Made by a program: the position numbers and the translations under genes. Positions 16,973 to 23,096 of a stretch of 49,574 bases of DNA are shown here, one piece after another. Source of the stretch: Candidatus Aminicenantota bacterium. GTDB taxonomy: Bacteria; Acidobacteriota; Aminicenantia; UBA2199. The stretch lies in contig JAUWQW010000005.1 in NCBI GenBank assembly GCA_030610885.1, forward strand, positions 1-49,574. The letters run 5' to 3'. Numbering within the stretch: position 1 is the first letter of the stretch; each line of letters opens with the position of its first letter. The notes below the pieces were generated by a model. It made no database searches and was not told the origin of the DNA. It was given only the letters and a program-made list of their open reading frames with translations.

Positions 16973-17671
16973 ATGGATAATGAATTCCCAGATAGACTTA
17001 CAACTTTAACATCGCGTGTGGCCTCAATAGAAGTCAAGATGCTTCATTTGCAATTTAGAATGAAAAAGATCTATGAAGATCAGAAGATGTTGAATTGTCA
17101 AATGCCTCAATTCAAGAATAATAGAGAGATTATCAAGGGTATGAAGAATGCTGCTTATAACTGCATTGATATGCTTGTTACAATGGGAAACCTTTATCAG
17201 CTAATTAATGATATTTTTGCAACCCCTGAAATTCGAGAGAAATTTGACAAGGATATGTGTCAGCTTCTAAATCAGACAAAAAAAATCACTCAAAAGTGGA
17301 AACCGGTTCGAAATAAGTTGGGTGGGCATATTGATATAGAAATAGTAGAACAGTTTTGTGCACAGCACAATTATAAGGGTGTTTTTATAAGCAACGATTT
17401 AGAATTAGATATGGGAGCCTTAAATATATTAATGATTGAAAGTGCGGTTAATTCAGCAAGAAATGTATCGGACATATTCGGAAGAGATTTGAATCTTAAG
17501 CAAAATGGTATTCCACAAGAAATTAAGTTGCTTGTTGAAACATTAAATAAAGATTGGAATACTGCGTTTGGATATTTTGAGCCCATGATGGAATTCCTTT
17601 ATAAAATTGGCAAGGAAGAAAAATTGGCTAATTCCCACCCAGGGGATTTGAAGGGTATTGTAGTTGATTAA
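16973..17671 (+). CDS. Unknown helical protein with HEPN-like Rx5H motif
   Basis: 232 aa, almost wholly helical, beginning with a coiled-coil-like segment (about residues 8-45). VRNKLGGHIDIE (Arg113, His119) has the Rx4-6H spacing of HEPN RNases and the RNKLxxH wording seen in many HEPN-like hypothetical proteins. No other domain is recognised and no partner antitoxin gene is adjacent. There is no obvious ribosome site. It is the only gene between attC sites 2 and 3, whose outer ends are exact complements (GTTCTGC at 16941, GCAGAAC at 17684), so it is the best-defined cassette in the window. Confidence 0.55.
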   Translation: MDNEFPDRLTTLTSRVASIEVKMLHLQFRMKKIYEDQKMLNCQMPQFKNNREIIKGMKNAAYNCIDMLVTMGNLYQLINDIFATPEIREKFDKDMCQLLNQTKKITQKWKPVRNKLGGHIDIEIVEQFCAQHNYKGVFISNDLELDMGALNILMIESAVNSARNVSDIFGRDLNLKQNGIPQEIKLLVETLNKDWNTAFGYFEPMMEFLYKIGKEEKLANSHPGDLKGIVVD

Positions 17672-17683
17672 ACTATAATGAAA

Positions 17684-17754
17684 GCAGAACAATTTTTTGC
17701 ATCTGATATTTTTCCACTGCGCTCTATAAAGGCAGGTTAATTCAACTGTTATAT
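17684..17754 (+). other. attC-like recombination site 3 (71 bp)
   Basis: R'' GCAGAAC (17684-17690) is the exact complement of the cassette's own 5' end GTTCTGC at 16941, while the R' GTTATAT (17748-17754) belongs to the next cassette. The centre CCACTGCGCTC matches the other sites. Likely crossover after G17748. Confidence 0.75.
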
Positions 17755-17769
17755 AGTATAAAACATGTT

Positions 17770-17788
17770 TTTTGTAAAATTTACAAAA
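17770..17788. promoter_or_regulatory. 19-bp palindrome at cassette head, copy 2
   Basis: TTTTGTAAAATTTACAAAA again, 21 bp after the attC crossover, immediately before the TTGACA box at 17794. Confidence 0.6.
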
Positions 17789-17793
17789 GTTTG

Positions 17794-17860
17794 TTGACAT
17801 TAAATATTTTTTGTATCAATATAATAATATATACATAAAAAAGAGTTATAAATAAAAAAG
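17794..17860 (+). promoter_or_regulatory. R3 promoter block, copy 3
   Basis: TTGACA at 17794-17799, CAATAT at 17-bp spacing or TATAAT at 17820-17825, then ATATATACATAA and an AAAAAGGAG ribosome site for the gene at 17871. Confidence 0.55.
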
Positions 17861-17870
17861 GAGAATAAGA

Positions 17871-18170
17871 ATGAATGGTAATCCATTAAATATTATTAAA
17901 GAATCAGATCTATCATTATTTGAACAAATTGGAAATGCAGGTAAATTGGCATTTAAAGATGGGGAAATTTCGAAAAAGAACAAATTACTCATTGCTTTAG
18001 CAATTGATGCAGCAAAGCATTCTGAAAATGGCATTAAGGCATTAGCAATCCAAGCCTTAGAAAGTGGAGCTACAAAGAATGAAATAATGGAGACATTAAG
18101 GATAGTAAATTACATCTGTGGAGTAGGGAGTATGTATACAGCAGCAATAGCTCTAAAAGATATTCTATAG
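17871..18170 (+). CDS. Carboxymuconolactone-decarboxylase-fold (AhpD-like) protein lacking the CxxC
   Basis: 99 aa. The pattern KLAFKDGEISKKNKLLIALAIDAAKHSENGIKALAIQALESGATKNEIMETLRI follows the CMD/AhpD family, with the conserved histidine of DAAKHSENG. The CxxC that gives AhpD-type proteins peroxidase activity is absent at the usual place just before that histidine. It is therefore probably not a thiol peroxidase; the function is unknown. A GGAG ribosome site stands before the ATG. It is a single-gene unit starting at attC site 3 with the shared palindrome and R3 promoter. Confidence 0.8.
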   Translation: MNGNPLNIIKESDLSLFEQIGNAGKLAFKDGEISKKNKLLIALAIDAAKHSENGIKALAIQALESGATKNEIMETLRIVNYICGVGSMYTAAIALKDIL

Positions 18171-18252
18171 GATATTATAGCAAATCAATCCAGCCGACCG
18201 CTAAAGCCGATGCTAATTTAAAGTGTTGTGTTTTAAAAATTGTCCAAGCACC

Positions 18253-18278
18253 AATGTCTAATGTTGAGACCTGACCCC
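18253..18278 (-). repeat. 26-bp dispersed repeat, copy 2 (inverted)
   Basis: Exact reverse complement of 11809-11834. The two copies face each other across 6.4 kb of the island. Confidence 0.7.
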
Positions 18279-18299
18279 AAATGCTTATATATGAAAAAC

Positions 18300-18352
18300 A
18301 TAAACAATTGTTTATACATAAACGTTAGTGGTTATGCTAAAAAACGCATAAC
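18300..18352. other. Palindrome and GTTATGC/GCATAAC inverted repeat (possible degenerate cassette junction)
   Basis: ATAAACAATTGTTTAT (18300-18315) is a perfect 16-bp palindrome. Next, GTTAGTG (18324-18330) is followed by GTTATGC (18331-18337) and its exact complement GCATAAC (18346-18352) around eight bases. These look like paired cassette-end cores without the usual central arm. The junction lies between the genes at 17871 and 18383. Confidence 0.35.
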
Positions 18353-18671
18353 GAAATATAATCTATTATAAATCAATCATTTATGGAATTAATAGGGAAA
18401 ACAACAATTAATCCGATTTTCTTTTACTCTGGAAAGATTTCAGGATATTTGACATGGATAGCATTAATTCTTTTGTTGCTAAAAATCAATATAATTGGCA
18501 AAATTTCTTTTGCTTATAATGATTATATTTCAATTGTAATTCTGATAATTGGATTGGTTTTCTTTATTTTCGGTCTTATAAATTTGGGAAGTTCTACACG
18601 GCTGGGTTTACCATCAGAGAGTATAGTTTTGAAAACTAGTGGACTTTATAAAATAAGCAGAAACTCTATGT

Positions 18672-18689
18672 ATTTAGGATTTAACTTAT
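18672..18689 (+). repeat. 18-bp target-site duplication, left copy
   Basis: ATTTAGGATTTAACTTAT, identical to 20240-20257 on the other side of the IS. Confidence 0.92.
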
Positions 18690-20239
18690 GTTAGTAATTT
18701 TTTAAAAGTGAACAATTTATGATTTAAAAGTGAACAGTTCTTTAAGGTCAGAATTTTTAATTTTTTGAATATCAATTAACTCACCATCGACCCAGAATCT
18801 GAGTTCAGAGATTTGCTTATTAAGTGGATAAATTCTCAGATTGACATAATCTCTTGGATTAAGGTGATTAGCTTTTAATTGTAAAGTGTTAAGAGATATT
18901 TTTCTATAGGCATTTGCAATTCTATCGATTCTAAAGCAAAATATATCTTTAACGGATTTAAATGGAGGTTTTACAGTGAATGTTCTGAACAGGGATTTAT
19001 TTTCATTTTGAGCTTCTTTAAATCTAAAGTAAGGTACCTGCAAAGTAGTAGAATGAACCTGGTGATAATTGTATCTATTAACTTCTTGATTCAAGAGAGT
19101 TTGTCCATGTTTAATCTCAGTGACATTTTCTCTTACACAGTTTCTAACGAGTCTGTCTTGAAGCCATCCATAAGGTCTTTCTATTTTCCCTTTTGCCTGA
19201 GGAGATAAAGCGTGGATTACTTTCACATTACAGTCATTAAGCACCTGTTTCCATTGAGTGATAGCTTCATCAGTTAGTTTATGATGATTTCTCCAGAAAG
19301 AATCTCTTCCTTGGACAAATCTAAAAATGGAATGTGAGTCAACATAATAAGCAAGCGGGAGTCCATATTTAAGTATTAAAGTTTGTAGAGCCATAATATG
19401 AGCCCAGGAAGTATCTTTCTTAACTAGTTTGGCATAAAGAATGAAGCGGGAGAAATCATCCAAAGAAGTGATAAGATACCATTTTTGTTTAGCATCCGGT
19501 GCCCATAAATGATATGATGAATCGTGCTGTATCAGTTCACCGATATAATTTGTCAGCACTTCCCGATCATGAACCTTTCTCTTAGATTTTCTAAGATAAA
19601 AACCTTTTTTCTTAGCTCTGTCAATTATGGTTGATAATGCAACCTTCTGTGAATATTTGTTAATTAAAAGATCCCTTATGTAGCTGTAATTATAGGATTT
19701 TAAAGGTATTTCTTTATTTTCAATCATTTGCTTTTCAATTGTAAGTTCTTTAATGATGTTCTCTTCTATATCAGATAATATCCTTCGAGTGGGAGTATTT
19801 CTTTTATATTGAACTGAAAAGTTGTCTGGGTCTTGCTTATAGCTTTTAATCAAAGCAAAGAATCTGGTCTGACCAATTCCAAGAATTTGCTGAATATACC
19901 TCCTCTTGATTTCTTTTTTTAAATATCGATCAATAAGATTTTTGATCTCATTATCCTTAAATTTCTTGTGTAATTGTGACATAACTTAAACCTCCATGTA
20001 AAAGTTATATCACTAATAGTTCTATGGAAATGCCAGGGATGCCACAATTATGGAAATCCATTCAGGATTCCCACAATTGTTTGGAAAACTCTTCGAGTTT
20101 TCAACATCCTTTTTGAAAAACTTTCAGTTTTCCAACATTCCCACAGAATTACTATTTCAATAAAAAAGAGTATTAGTAACCTGTTCACTTTTAAAACATA
20201 AATTTAAAAAAAACTGTTCACTTTTAATTCGTAAATGAC
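18690..20239 (-). mobile_element. IS1202-like insertion sequence (1550 bp)
   Basis: Bounded by the exact 18-bp duplication. Each end carries two copies of TTAAAAGTGAACA pointing inward: 18702-18714 and 18724-18736 on the left, 20182-20194 and 20215-20227 (complement) on the right. It has one transposase gene. From memory, 15-18-bp target duplications fit the ISTde1 group of the IS1202 family, first seen in Treponema denticola. Bases 19983-20239 hold only the right end, with short repeated hairpin sequences around GGAAAACT/AGTTTTCC. Confidence 0.8.
18717..19982 (-). CDS. DDE transposase of the IS1202-like element
   Basis: 421 aa. An N-terminal helix-turn-helix region (residues about 1-60; IQQILGIGQTRFFALIK) is followed by an integrase-core catalytic domain. 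Likely catalytic residues are the Asp of QHDSSYHLWAP, the Asp of AYYVDSHS and the Glu of AKGKIERPYGWLQDRLV. The C terminus is a small beta-rich domain as in IS481/ISNCY relatives. The frame is intact from ATG to stop, so the element may still move. A ribosome site GGAGG stands 5-10 nt before the start. It lies opposite to the cassette genes. Confidence 0.9.
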   Translation of the reverse strand: MSQLHKKFKDNEIKNLIDRYLKKEIKRRYIQQILGIGQTRFFALIKSYKQDPDNFSVQYKRNTPTRRILSDIEENIIKELTIEKQMIENKEIPLKSYNYSYIRDLLINKYSQKVALSTIIDRAKKKGFYLRKSKRKVHDREVLTNYIGELIQHDSSYHLWAPDAKQKWYLITSLDDFSRFILYAKLVKKDTSWAHIMALQTLILKYGLPLAYYVDSHSIFRFVQGRDSFWRNHHKLTDEAITQWKQVLNDCNVKVIHALSPQAKGKIERPYGWLQDRLVRNCVRENVTEIKHGQTLLNQEVNRYNYHQVHSTTLQVPYFRFKEAQNENKSLFRTFTVKPPFKSVKDIFCFRIDRIANAYRKISLNTLQLKANHLNPRDYVNLRIYPLNKQISELRFWVDGELIDIQKIKNSDLKELFTFKS

Positions 20240-20257
20240 ATTTAGGATTTAACTTAT
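20240..20257 (+). repeat. 18-bp target-site duplication, right copy
   Basis: Identical to 18672-18689. Confidence 0.92.
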
Positions 20258-20513
20258 TGACAATTTCATCAATGATTTACACTCTGAACTTATTAATAAT
20301 AGTGCTTGGGTTTTATAGTATAATAATTTACCATTTGATAATATTGGGAGAAGAACGATTCTTAGAAAACAGATTTGGTTTGGAATATACAAACTACAAA
20401 AAAAAGGTTAGACGATATTTGTAGAGTACTGGATATTTCAGTTTGAATTAAGATTATAAAATCCAAATTATAACCTTTTTTATTAAAAGTAAATTGATAT
20501 TTAAGCATTAAAA

Positions 20514-21452
20514 ATGAAGATGAAGCAACATAAAATATTAATATTTGGAGCAGGAGTAATAGGTTCTATTTATGCGGGTAAACTTGCGTTATCTGGTCAG
20601 AATGTAACCATTTTGGCACGAAATAGACGTTTAAATGAACTCAGAGAAAAAGGGCTTTTGTTAAAATCTTTCAAACAGAATGATATTATTCAAGCAAAGG
20701 TTTCTATAATTTCAGAATTAAAAAAAGATGATATTTATGATTATATTTTTGTGATTTTAAGGAAAGACCATTTAAAAGAGGTATTGCCAATTCTAAGTCA
20801 AAACATCTCAAAGAATTTTGTTTTTATGGTCAATACACCAAGTGGCTATTCTGATTGGGTTGATGCATTGGGAGAGGCGCGAGTTATCCCTGCATTCCCT
20901 GGAGCTGGTGGGAAGATTGAGGAGGGTGTTATTCATTATTCCTTAACATCTCGACTTATACAACCTACAACACTTGGTGAAATTAAGGGTATAAGGACAT
21001 TAAGAATAAATGAGCTTTCAAGTGTATTAAAAAATGCTGGATTTCCTATTGAAATATCAAACAATATGGATGTATGGCAAAAATCTCATGTGGCTATGGT
21101 TTGCCCATTAGCATATGGGATTTATTATGACGGAGGAAATAACTATACTTTTGCAAAAAATAAAAAAGCTGTTAAGCAAATGAATCTTGCATTAAAAGAG
21201 ACTTTTAATTTTTTAAAACATTCTGGTTTGGGGATAACTCCTCCAAAATTGAATATGTTTAGATTTTTACCATTGCCAATTCTAAATATAATAATTCCTG
21301 CTGTTTTCAATACAAATTGGGCAGAAACTGTTATATCAAATCATGCTCTTGCTGGGCGTGATGAGATGGAAATATTAACTAGTGATTTTATTCGATTAGC
21401 TGAAAGTAAAGGATATGACTTAATTGAATTAAAAAAATTAAATAGAAAATAA
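20514..21452 (+). CDS. Ketopantoate reductase-like (ApbA/PanE family) dehydrogenase
   Basis: 312 aa. The Rossmann motif ILIFGAGVIGSIYAGKLALSG binds NAD(P)H; TILARNRRLNELREKGL follows, as in ApbA/PanE proteins. The C-terminal helical domain has KSHVAMVCPLAYGIYYDGG and ends with NHALAGRDEMEILTSDFIRLAESKGY, which matches the family's substrate-side helix. True ketopantoate reductases are part of pantothenate synthesis, but many members act on other 2-keto acids, so the substrate is left open. No ribosome site is visible; the ATGs at 20514 and 20520 are both possible. It ends beside attC site 4. Confidence 0.82.
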   Translation: MKMKQHKILIFGAGVIGSIYAGKLALSGQNVTILARNRRLNELREKGLLLKSFKQNDIIQAKVSIISELKKDDIYDYIFVILRKDHLKEVLPILSQNISKNFVFMVNTPSGYSDWVDALGEARVIPAFPGAGGKIEEGVIHYSLTSRLIQPTTLGEIKGIRTLRINELSSVLKNAGFPIEISNNMDVWQKSHVAMVCPLAYGIYYDGGNNYTFAKNKKAVKQMNLALKETFNFLKHSGLGITPPKLNMFRFLPLPILNIIIPAVFNTNWAETVISNHALAGRDEMEILTSDFIRLAESKGYDLIELKKLNRK

Positions 21453-21457
21453 ACGGT

Positions 21458-21526
21458 ACATAACAAGGCGTTACATCTGAGCACTATTCCGCTGCGGTCC
21501 AAAATGCAGGTTAACTCACGTTCTAT
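21458..21526 (+). other. attC-like recombination site 4 (69 bp)
   Basis: R'' ACATAAC (21458-21464) and R' GTTCTAT (21520-21526), centre TTCCGCTGCGGTCC, and GCAGGTTAA as in site 3. Likely crossover after G21520. Confidence 0.7.
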
Positions 21527-21543
21527 AATAGAAAGAATATGTT

Positions 21544-21562
21544 TTTTGTAAAATTTACAAAA
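21544..21562. promoter_or_regulatory. 19-bp palindrome at cassette head, copy 3
   Basis: TTTTGTAAAATTTACAAAA, 23 bp after the crossover of attC site 4, here followed by R1 instead of R3. Confidence 0.6.
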
Positions 21563-21667
21563 GTAGGGGTAACCCTTGCGGTTACCCAAAATATAGGACA
21601 AACGAAACAATGAGGCAAACACAAACGGGCAACCTAGTACATTAATTGACATAAAAAATTCCGTATG
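21562..21667 (+). repeat. R1 block, copy 2 (106 bp)
   Basis: Copy of 13898-14003 with about four base changes: hairpin GGGTAACC/GGTTACCC (21567-21587), GGGCAACC and the TTGACA region. It then switches to an R3-like tail (AATATTATACATAACAATG) that runs into the start of the next gene. Confidence 0.75.
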
Positions 21668-21692
21668 TCAGAATAAAATATTATACATAACA

Positions 21693-22409
21693 ATGAAAAA
21701 CCTCTTAGCAATAAAGAATGAATTACAACAGAACATAAATGTTGAAAAAGCTAAACATCTGTCAAGATTTTTCCAGGCATTCCCGGGCGGTTATGGAGAA
21801 AATGATAAGTTTATTGGTGTTTCAGTATCAAATCAGAGGAAAATCGCAAACAAATATTACAAGGTCTGTTCATTGAGTGAAGTGGAGCAATTGCTGAATG
21901 AGTCAGTTCATGAATATAGACTTACTGCACTTTTTATATTGGTTTATAAATTTGAGAAGTCAAAAAAAGAAGTAGAACAAAAAGTAATTGTAGATTTATA
22001 TATAGACAATGTTATAAACGTAAATAATTGGGATATGGTTGACTCTTCAGCATATAAAATTCTTGGTCCATATTTTTTGGATAAAGACAAAAGTTTGTTA
22101 TATGAATATGCCAATTCTGAATGTATCTGGAAACAGAGAATTAGCATAATAACAACATTCCATTTCATACGCAATAAACAGTACAGCGATACGCTAAATA
22201 TAGCAAAAATTCTGTTGAATCATACTCATGACCTGATTCATAAGGCTGTTGGCTGGATGCTCAGGGAAATAGGAAACCGGGATTTTGAAGTGGAGTTTAA
22301 TTTTCTAAAAGAACACTATACATATATGCCCAGAACTATGTTACGATATGCCATTGAAAGGTTTGAAGAGGATGTTAGACAGCAATTTTTAAAAGGGAAG
22401 ATAATTTAA
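21693..22409 (+). CDS. AlkD-like DNA alkylation repair protein
   Basis: 238 aa made of HEAT-like helical repeats. Family marks are FFQAFPGGYGENDKFIGVSVSNQRKIA near residue 30, VNNWDMVDSSAYKILG (the W-D-x-V-D site of AlkD), WKQRISIITTFHFIR and HKAVGWMLREIGNRD. AlkD removes bulky or methylated bases from DNA without flipping them. Length is normal. No Shine-Dalgarno site; the ATG sits at the end of the R1/R3 leader. It is the last gene of the island; no attC-like site is evident after it. Confidence 0.88.
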   Translation: MKNLLAIKNELQQNINVEKAKHLSRFFQAFPGGYGENDKFIGVSVSNQRKIANKYYKVCSLSEVEQLLNESVHEYRLTALFILVYKFEKSKKEVEQKVIVDLYIDNVINVNNWDMVDSSAYKILGPYFLDKDKSLLYEYANSECIWKQRISIITTFHFIRNKQYSDTLNIAKILLNHTHDLIHKAVGWMLREIGNRDFEVEFNFLKEHYTYMPRTMLRYAIERFEEDVRQQFLKGKII

Positions 22410-22441
22410 CAATATCCCTTATTGTCATTTAAAATTGTCAT

Positions 22442-22468
22442 AAAGGGGTTCAAAATCTTGAACCCTTA
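22442..22468. repeat. AAGGG/CCCTT hairpin, copy 2
   Basis: AAGGgGTTCAA-aatc-TTGAACCCTT, close to the element at 11929-11954. It lies between convergent genes and could serve as a weak two-way terminator, though T-tracts are poor. Confidence 0.5.
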
Positions 22469-22488
22469 CCAATATATATATTTTGTGA

Positions 22489-22926
22489 TTATTTTTTAGA
22501 ACCTTTAAAAACTAAAAGTACTCCCAAAGCAACTAAAATACCAGGCCAGAAGAAGAGTTTTATCTGATCTCTGATCCACCAAAAATGAAAATCAAAAAAA
22601 TTGAAATTTCTCATTAAAAACATAAAGCCTGCAATTAAAAAAACAATCCCAATTATTAGAGCTCCTGTGTCAGTATGTTTGTATTCAGAAGATTCTTCTT
22701 CTTTGGGAGTCTCTTTTTTTTCATTATCATTATGACCAAGTTCTGAAGGTTCAACAGGAATAATGATAATTCCAACAATATAAGCAATAATTCCTACACC
22801 GCCAAAGAAAAAGAGTAAAACTGCAATAACCCTGACTAAAACCGGATCTATTCCGAAATATTCCCCGATTCCTCCACAAATACCTGATATGACCTTGTCT
22901 TTTCTACTCTTATATAAACGTTTCAC
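22489..22926 (-). CDS. PspC-domain membrane protein
   Basis: 145 aa. The first about 60 residues are a PspC domain: RLYKSRKDKVISGICGGIGEYFGIDPVLVRVIAVLLFFFGG with a helix running to VEPSE. A charged linker (NDNEKKETPKEEESSEYKH) leads to two further helices (about 88-107 and 125-142). PspC proteins sense membrane stress or regulate envelope responses. The start is GTG at 22926, with GAGGAGG about 6-8 nt upstream; the ATG two bases before it is followed at once by TGA and cannot be used. Stands alone, convergent with the cassette island. Confidence 0.85.
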   Translation of the reverse strand: MKRLYKSRKDKVISGICGGIGEYFGIDPVLVRVIAVLLFFFGGVGIIAYIVGIIIIPVEPSELGHNDNEKKETPKEEESSEYKHTDTGALIIGIVFLIAGFMFLMRNFNFFDFHFWWIRDQIKLFFWPGILVALGVLLVFKGSKK

Positions 22927-23034
22927 ATTGCCTCCTCAACATTTACATTTTTATATTAATATAACGTAATAATATAAAATAAAGTTCTAAACAAAATATA
23001 ATTTAATAAAAGAACAAATATAATATAATCATTA

Positions 23035-23063
23035 TTGATAATTATTTCTATATTATATAATAT
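23035..23063 (+). promoter_or_regulatory. Candidate promoter for the 23097-36541 operon
   Basis: TTGATA (23035-23040) and TAATAT (23058-23063) at 17-bp spacing; TATAAT at 23056-23061 is an alternative. AAGGAGTGG follows, 5-7 nt before the ATG. The surroundings are very AT-rich, so chance matches are likely. Confidence 0.4.
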
Positions 23064-23096
23064 TAAAAATATGATTAAATAATAAGGAGTGGATTT

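Larger units (their letters stand above)
18383..20424 (+). pseudogene. Isoprenylcysteine carboxyl methyltransferase-like gene split by an IS
   Basis: The 5' part (18383-18689) encodes membrane helices and the motif KTSGLYKISRNSMYLGFNL. The 3' part (20258-20424) continues in frame, after removal of the IS and one copy of the 18-bp duplication, with IIIYHLIILGEERFLENRFG and a YTNYKKKVRRYL end. This RNPMYxG ... EExFLxxxFGxxYxxYxxxVxRYL layout is typical of the ICMT/phospholipid-methyltransferase family. The rejoined frame is exactly 158 codons including stop, with no other lesion, so the break is recent. The left fragment alone ends at a stop just inside the IS and would lack the SAM-binding C terminus. 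No ribosome site is visible at the ATG. Confidence 0.85.

Noticed and set aside
18383-18694. Complete 103-aa membrane protein
   Set aside because: Its last codons run into the IS; the exact 18-bp duplication and in-frame continuation at 20258 show it is half of a split gene.
11963-22409. CRISPR array
   Set aside because: Repeats are long, few and unevenly spaced with genes between them; no cas genes.
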